From the NCBI GenBank assembly GCA_021296435.1, contig JAGWAK010000008.1, positions 1 through 32,075 on the forward strand: 32,075 nt of DNA, given 5' to 3'. Under the pieces are notes generated by a model, which did not search any database, was not told the DNA's origin, and saw only the letters and a list, made by a program, of their open reading frames with translations. The translations under genes were made by a program, and so were the position numbers. Positions 29,675 to 32,075 of the stretch are shown piece by piece; positions within the stretch are counted from its first letter, which is position 1; each line of letters opens with the position of its first letter. Origin of the DNA: Acidimicrobiia bacterium. Its GTDB lineage: Bacteria > Actinomycetota > Acidimicrobiia > Acidimicrobiales > CATQHL01.

Positions 29675-29683
29675 ACCTGTCGC

Positions 29684-29689
29684 TAGATT
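29684..29689 (+). promoter_or_regulatory. Leaderless-type -10 TAGATT for hemA
   Basis: TAGATT, 6 bases before GTG 29696, inside the short rex-hemA gap. hemA can thus have its own promoter in addition to readthrough from rex. Confidence 0.5.
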
Positions 29690-29695
29690 GACGGC

Positions 29696-30955
29696 GTGTC
29701 CGTCCTCGCCATCGGCCTGAATCACCGCACCGCCCCGCTGGAGTTGCTGGAGCGCCTCAGCGCGCCGCACGGGAACCTCCCCAAGACCCTCGGCCGGCTC
29801 GACGAGTTGCCGAACGTCGACGAGACGGTCGTGCTGTCAACGTGCAACCGGCTGGAGGTGTACGCCTGGGCCGAGAAGTTCCACTCGGCGTACGAGCACA
29901 TCTACGACCATCTCGCCGAGCAGGCCTCCGTGGCGGCGGTGGAGATGAGCAACTCGGTCTACTCGCTGTACGGCACCGACGCCGTAAGCCACCTCTACGC
30001 CGTGGTGAGCGGGCTGGACTCGGTGGTCCTGGGCGAGGCCGAGATCCAGGGTCAGGTCAAGCGGGCCTGGCAGACCGCCGAGGCGGCGGGAACCGCCGGC
30101 GGCAACCTGAACCCCCTCTTCCGGCAGGCCCTCGGCGTGGGCCGGCGGGTCCGGACCGAGACGCAGGTGGGGCGCGAGTTCACGTCGGTCTCCGAGGCTG
30201 CGGTGGCCCTGGCGTCGGACCATCTCGGCGGCTTCGCCGGTCGGCGCATCGCCGTGCTGGGTGCGGGCGAGATGGGCGGCGGCATGGCCAAGGCCATCGC
30301 CCCGGTGCGCGGCGCCGAGCTGGTTCTGGCCAGCCGTTCCTGGCAGCGGGCGCAGGAGTTGGCGCTCATGCTGGGGGCGCGGGCCGTCCACCTCGACGAG
30401 CTTGCGGCCGAACTCGTGGGTGCCGACGTGCTGTTCACCTCGACCGCCGCCAGCTCCCTGGTCATGGACTTCGACGAGCTGGACAAGGTGATGGCCGAGC
30501 GTGGCGGGCGGGAACTGCTCGTGGTGGACATCGCCGTGCCCCGCGACGTGGACCCCGCAGCGGCCGCTCTCGACGGCCTGAGGCTGTGTGACATGCCCGA
30601 CGTGCGGTCGTTCGCGGCCGCCAACGGGGGTCACACGGAGGCCGAGACCCGTAGAGCCTGGGCGATTGTCCATGCCGAGGCCGAGCGCCACGGCGACCAG
30701 GTGGCCGGGCGCGACATGGCGCCGCTCATCAGCGAGTTCCGCCGCCGCATCTGCGACATCTCCCAGGCGGAGTTCGAACGGTTCGACGGCCGCCTCGCCT
30801 CCCTCGACGTCGAGCAGCGCCGGGCGGTGGAGGCGTTGGTCCACGGGATCGTCAACAAGGTCCTGCACGAGCCCACCGTGCGCCTGAAGGATGCCGCCCC
30901 CGACGGTGGGAGCGAGCAGCTGGCCGGTGCTCTCCGCGAGCTCTTCGACATCTGA
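29696..30955 (+). CDS. hemA: Glutamyl-tRNA reductase
   Basis: The 419-residue enzyme reduces glutamyl-tRNA to glutamate-1-semialdehyde, the first committed step of heme synthesis by the C5 route. The N-terminus IGLNHRTAPLELLERL and the catalytic STCNRLEVYAW with C50 are typical. Then come the VVLGEAEIQGQVKRAW region, the NADPH domain VLGAGEMGGGMAKAI and a helical dimerisation domain (ICDISQAEFERFDGRL). GTG 29696 matches the family start and lies 6 bases after TAGATT. Together with the tRNA-Glu at 1329 and the oxidase genes it fits a heme-supply theme. hemC overlaps or closely follows its end. Confidence 0.96.
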   Translation: MSVLAIGLNHRTAPLELLERLSAPHGNLPKTLGRLDELPNVDETVVLSTCNRLEVYAWAEKFHSAYEHIYDHLAEQASVAAVEMSNSVYSLYGTDAVSHLYAVVSGLDSVVLGEAEIQGQVKRAWQTAEAAGTAGGNLNPLFRQALGVGRRVRTETQVGREFTSVSEAAVALASDHLGGFAGRRIAVLGAGEMGGGMAKAIAPVRGAELVLASRSWQRAQELALMLGARAVHLDELAAELVGADVLFTSTAASSLVMDFDELDKVMAERGGRELLVVDIAVPRDVDPAAAALDGLRLCDMPDVRSFAAANGGHTEAETRRAWAIVHAEAERHGDQVAGRDMAPLISEFRRRICDISQAEFERFDGRLASLDVEQRRAVEALVHGIVNKVLHEPTVRLKDAAPDGGSEQLAGALRELFDI

Positions 30956-31907
30956 ACCTCTTCGGGCCGGATCGGCGAGGCAGGACTCGCCGCGGCGCCT
31001 GCGTGTTGCCACCCGGTCGAGCCCGCTGGCCCTCTGGCAGGCCGCGGCTGTGGGCCGGATGCTGTCGGTCGCACACCCCGGTCTGATCACCGAGGCTGTG
31101 CCGATCCGGACCGAGGGGGACCGCCTCGCCGACGCCTCACTGGCCGACATTGGCGGTAAGGGGGTCTTCGTTCGGGCGCTGCAGGCCGCGGTCCTCGAGG
31201 GCCGGGCCGACGTGGCGGTGCACTCGGCGAAGGATCTCCCGTCGGTCACTCCGGCTGGACTCTGCATCGCCGCTGTCCCGGCGCGGGGCGAGGTACGCGA
31301 CGCCCTCGTCGGTGGCCGGCTGGCGGACCTGCCGGCGGGAGCGGTGGTCGCCACGGGCTCTGCTCGGCGCCGCGTGCAACTGGCCGAGCGTCGCCCGGAC
31401 CTGCGATTCGCCGACCTGCGCGGCAACATCGACACCCGCCTGGCCAAGGCGGCGGATTTCGACGCCGTTGTGATGGCCCTCGTCGCCCTCGAGCGTCTCG
31501 GGCGCCGACCTGCGGTCCTGCAGGCCCTGGGTGTCGACGTGATGGTGCCTCAAGTCGGTCAAGGGGCCCTGGCGGTGGAGTGCCGCGCCACCGACGCCGG
31601 GCTGCGCCGGCTCCTGGCGGGGATCGAGGATCCCGCCGCCCGCCGCTGCGTGGACGCCGAGCGGGCCTTCCTGGCAGCGTTGGGGGGAGACTGCACGATC
31701 CCGGCGGGGGCGCACGCCCACCTTGCCGGCGGAGCGGTTCACGTGCGCGGCGTGCTGGCGCCGGCAGAGGGCGAGCCCCTGCGACACGCAGAGGTCAGCG
31801 ACGGCTCCGCCGTGCAGGCCGGGCTGCGGCTGGCCGAACTCCTGGCGGGGGCCACTGCGTCGGAGTCAGAGGACGCTCCCACTGTGGAGTGTGATGGCGA
31901 TGCCTGA
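30927..31907 (+). CDS. hemC: Porphobilinogen deaminase (hydroxymethylbilane synthase)
   Basis: The enzyme joins four porphobilinogens to hydroxymethylbilane. Family features are LRVATRSSPLALWQA at the beginning, IGGKGVFVRALQAAVLEGRAD, VHSAKDLPS, the RRRVQLAERRPDL region, LRGNIDTRLAK, VGQGALAVECR and GGDCTIPAGAHA, whose Cys holds the dipyrromethane cofactor. The start is unsettled: homology begins at CTG 30999, and between the hemA stop and it there is no ATG, GTG or TTG in frame. GTG 30927, overlapping hemA by 29 bases, would give 326 residues with an odd Ser-rich N-terminus. The last codons are part of the first copy of a 73-base repeat. Confidence 0.9.
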   Translation: MLSASSSTSEPLRAGSARQDSPRRLRVATRSSPLALWQAAAVGRMLSVAHPGLITEAVPIRTEGDRLADASLADIGGKGVFVRALQAAVLEGRADVAVHSAKDLPSVTPAGLCIAAVPARGEVRDALVGGRLADLPAGAVVATGSARRRVQLAERRPDLRFADLRGNIDTRLAKAADFDAVVMALVALERLGRRPAVLQALGVDVMVPQVGQGALAVECRATDAGLRRLLAGIEDPAARRCVDAERAFLAALGGDCTIPAGAHAHLAGGAVHVRGVLAPAEGEPLRHAEVSDGSAVQAGLRLAELLAGATASESEDAPTVECDGDA

Positions 31908-32075
31908 CCGGCGGCCGCTGGCAGATGGCGAGGGGTCGAGGACATGGCGGGGAATGGTCAGGTGTGATAGCGATGCCTGACCGGCGGCCGCTGGCAGATG
32001 GCGAGGGGTCGAAGGCAGGGCGGGGAATGGTCAGGTGTGATGGCGATGCCTGACCGGCGGCCGCTGGCAGATGGC
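31890..32075 (+). repeat. 73-bp tandem repeat, 2.5 copies, running off the right edge
   Basis: Copies start at 31890, 31963 and 32036 with TGTGAT(G/A)GCGATGCCTGAC. The first two differ at only a handful of positions and the third is cut by the window end after 40 bases. Each holds an ATG whose 26-codon frame closes in the next copy, where GATGCCTGA serves as both stop (frame of the earlier copy) and start (next copy). The array begins within the last codons of hemC. Confidence 0.93.

Noticed and set aside
31890..32075. CRISPR array
   Set aside because: The units are contiguous 73-base direct repeats without variable spacers.

Overview
This is a high-GC chromosomal window from an actinobacterium, most likely an uncultured member of the class Acidimicrobiia or a close relative; that placement is inference. 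The evidence is a caa3-type cytochrome oxidase operon with CtaG, a mycothiol-type glycosyltransferase (MshA family) followed by a YbjN-like gene, an Rv0500A-like helix-turn-helix gene after proC, and rex-hemA-hemC in a row, an order that recalls the Mycobacterium region mshA-proC-hemA-hemC. The first 500 bases and a short island at 26696-26760 are much poorer in GC than the rest.

Layout. 1-509: two small minus-strand unknown genes. 500-1066: pyrE. 1120-1401: minus-strand tRNA-Glu, a tRNA-Asp lacking its 3' end, and tRNA-Phe. 1414-3303: divergent ctaA and ctaB, which turn heme B into heme A for the oxidase. 3479-12073: an oxidase operon with an unusual front half (a subunit I paralogue without any metal-binding histidine, a subunit III paralogue and an unknown membrane protein), then coxB, coxA, coxC, coxD and ctaG. 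12091-16213: a catabolic cassette of two Rieske oxygenases, a DUF1989 protein and a flavin-dependent oxidoreductase, beginning 18 bases after ctaG. 16312-18316: serS and a methyltransferase. 18324-21172: a minus-strand metallo-beta-lactamase-fold, TlpA and CcdA operon. 21213-21760: oligoribonuclease with a frameshift. 21936-23808: dut, facing a small unknown gene and a lipoprotein gene. 23872-23945: tRNA-Lys. 24027-26661: a histidine phosphatase, a MoaD-MshA fusion and a YbjN protein. 26860-31907: proC, an HTH regulator, a SAM hydrolase that seems to start with CTG, a 29-residue membrane peptide, rex, hemA and hemC. 31890-32075: a 73-bp tandem repeat running off the right edge.

The genes share a theme of heme supply and respiration: hemA and hemC feed heme synthesis, CtaA and CtaB make heme A, the cox operon uses it, TlpA and CcdA fit thiol chemistry for cytochrome c or copper-site maturation, and Rex senses NADH. 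At least twelve genes that begin transcription units have a TANNNT hexamer 6-8 bases before the start codon and no Shine-Dalgarno, which points to leaderless mRNAs. Genes inside operons instead use Shine-Dalgarno sites or start-stop overlaps. The strongest candidates for something undescribed are the histidine-free CoxA paralogue operon, the MoaD-glycosyltransferase fusion, the Rieske/DUF1989 cassette and the AT-rich promoter-hairpin island.
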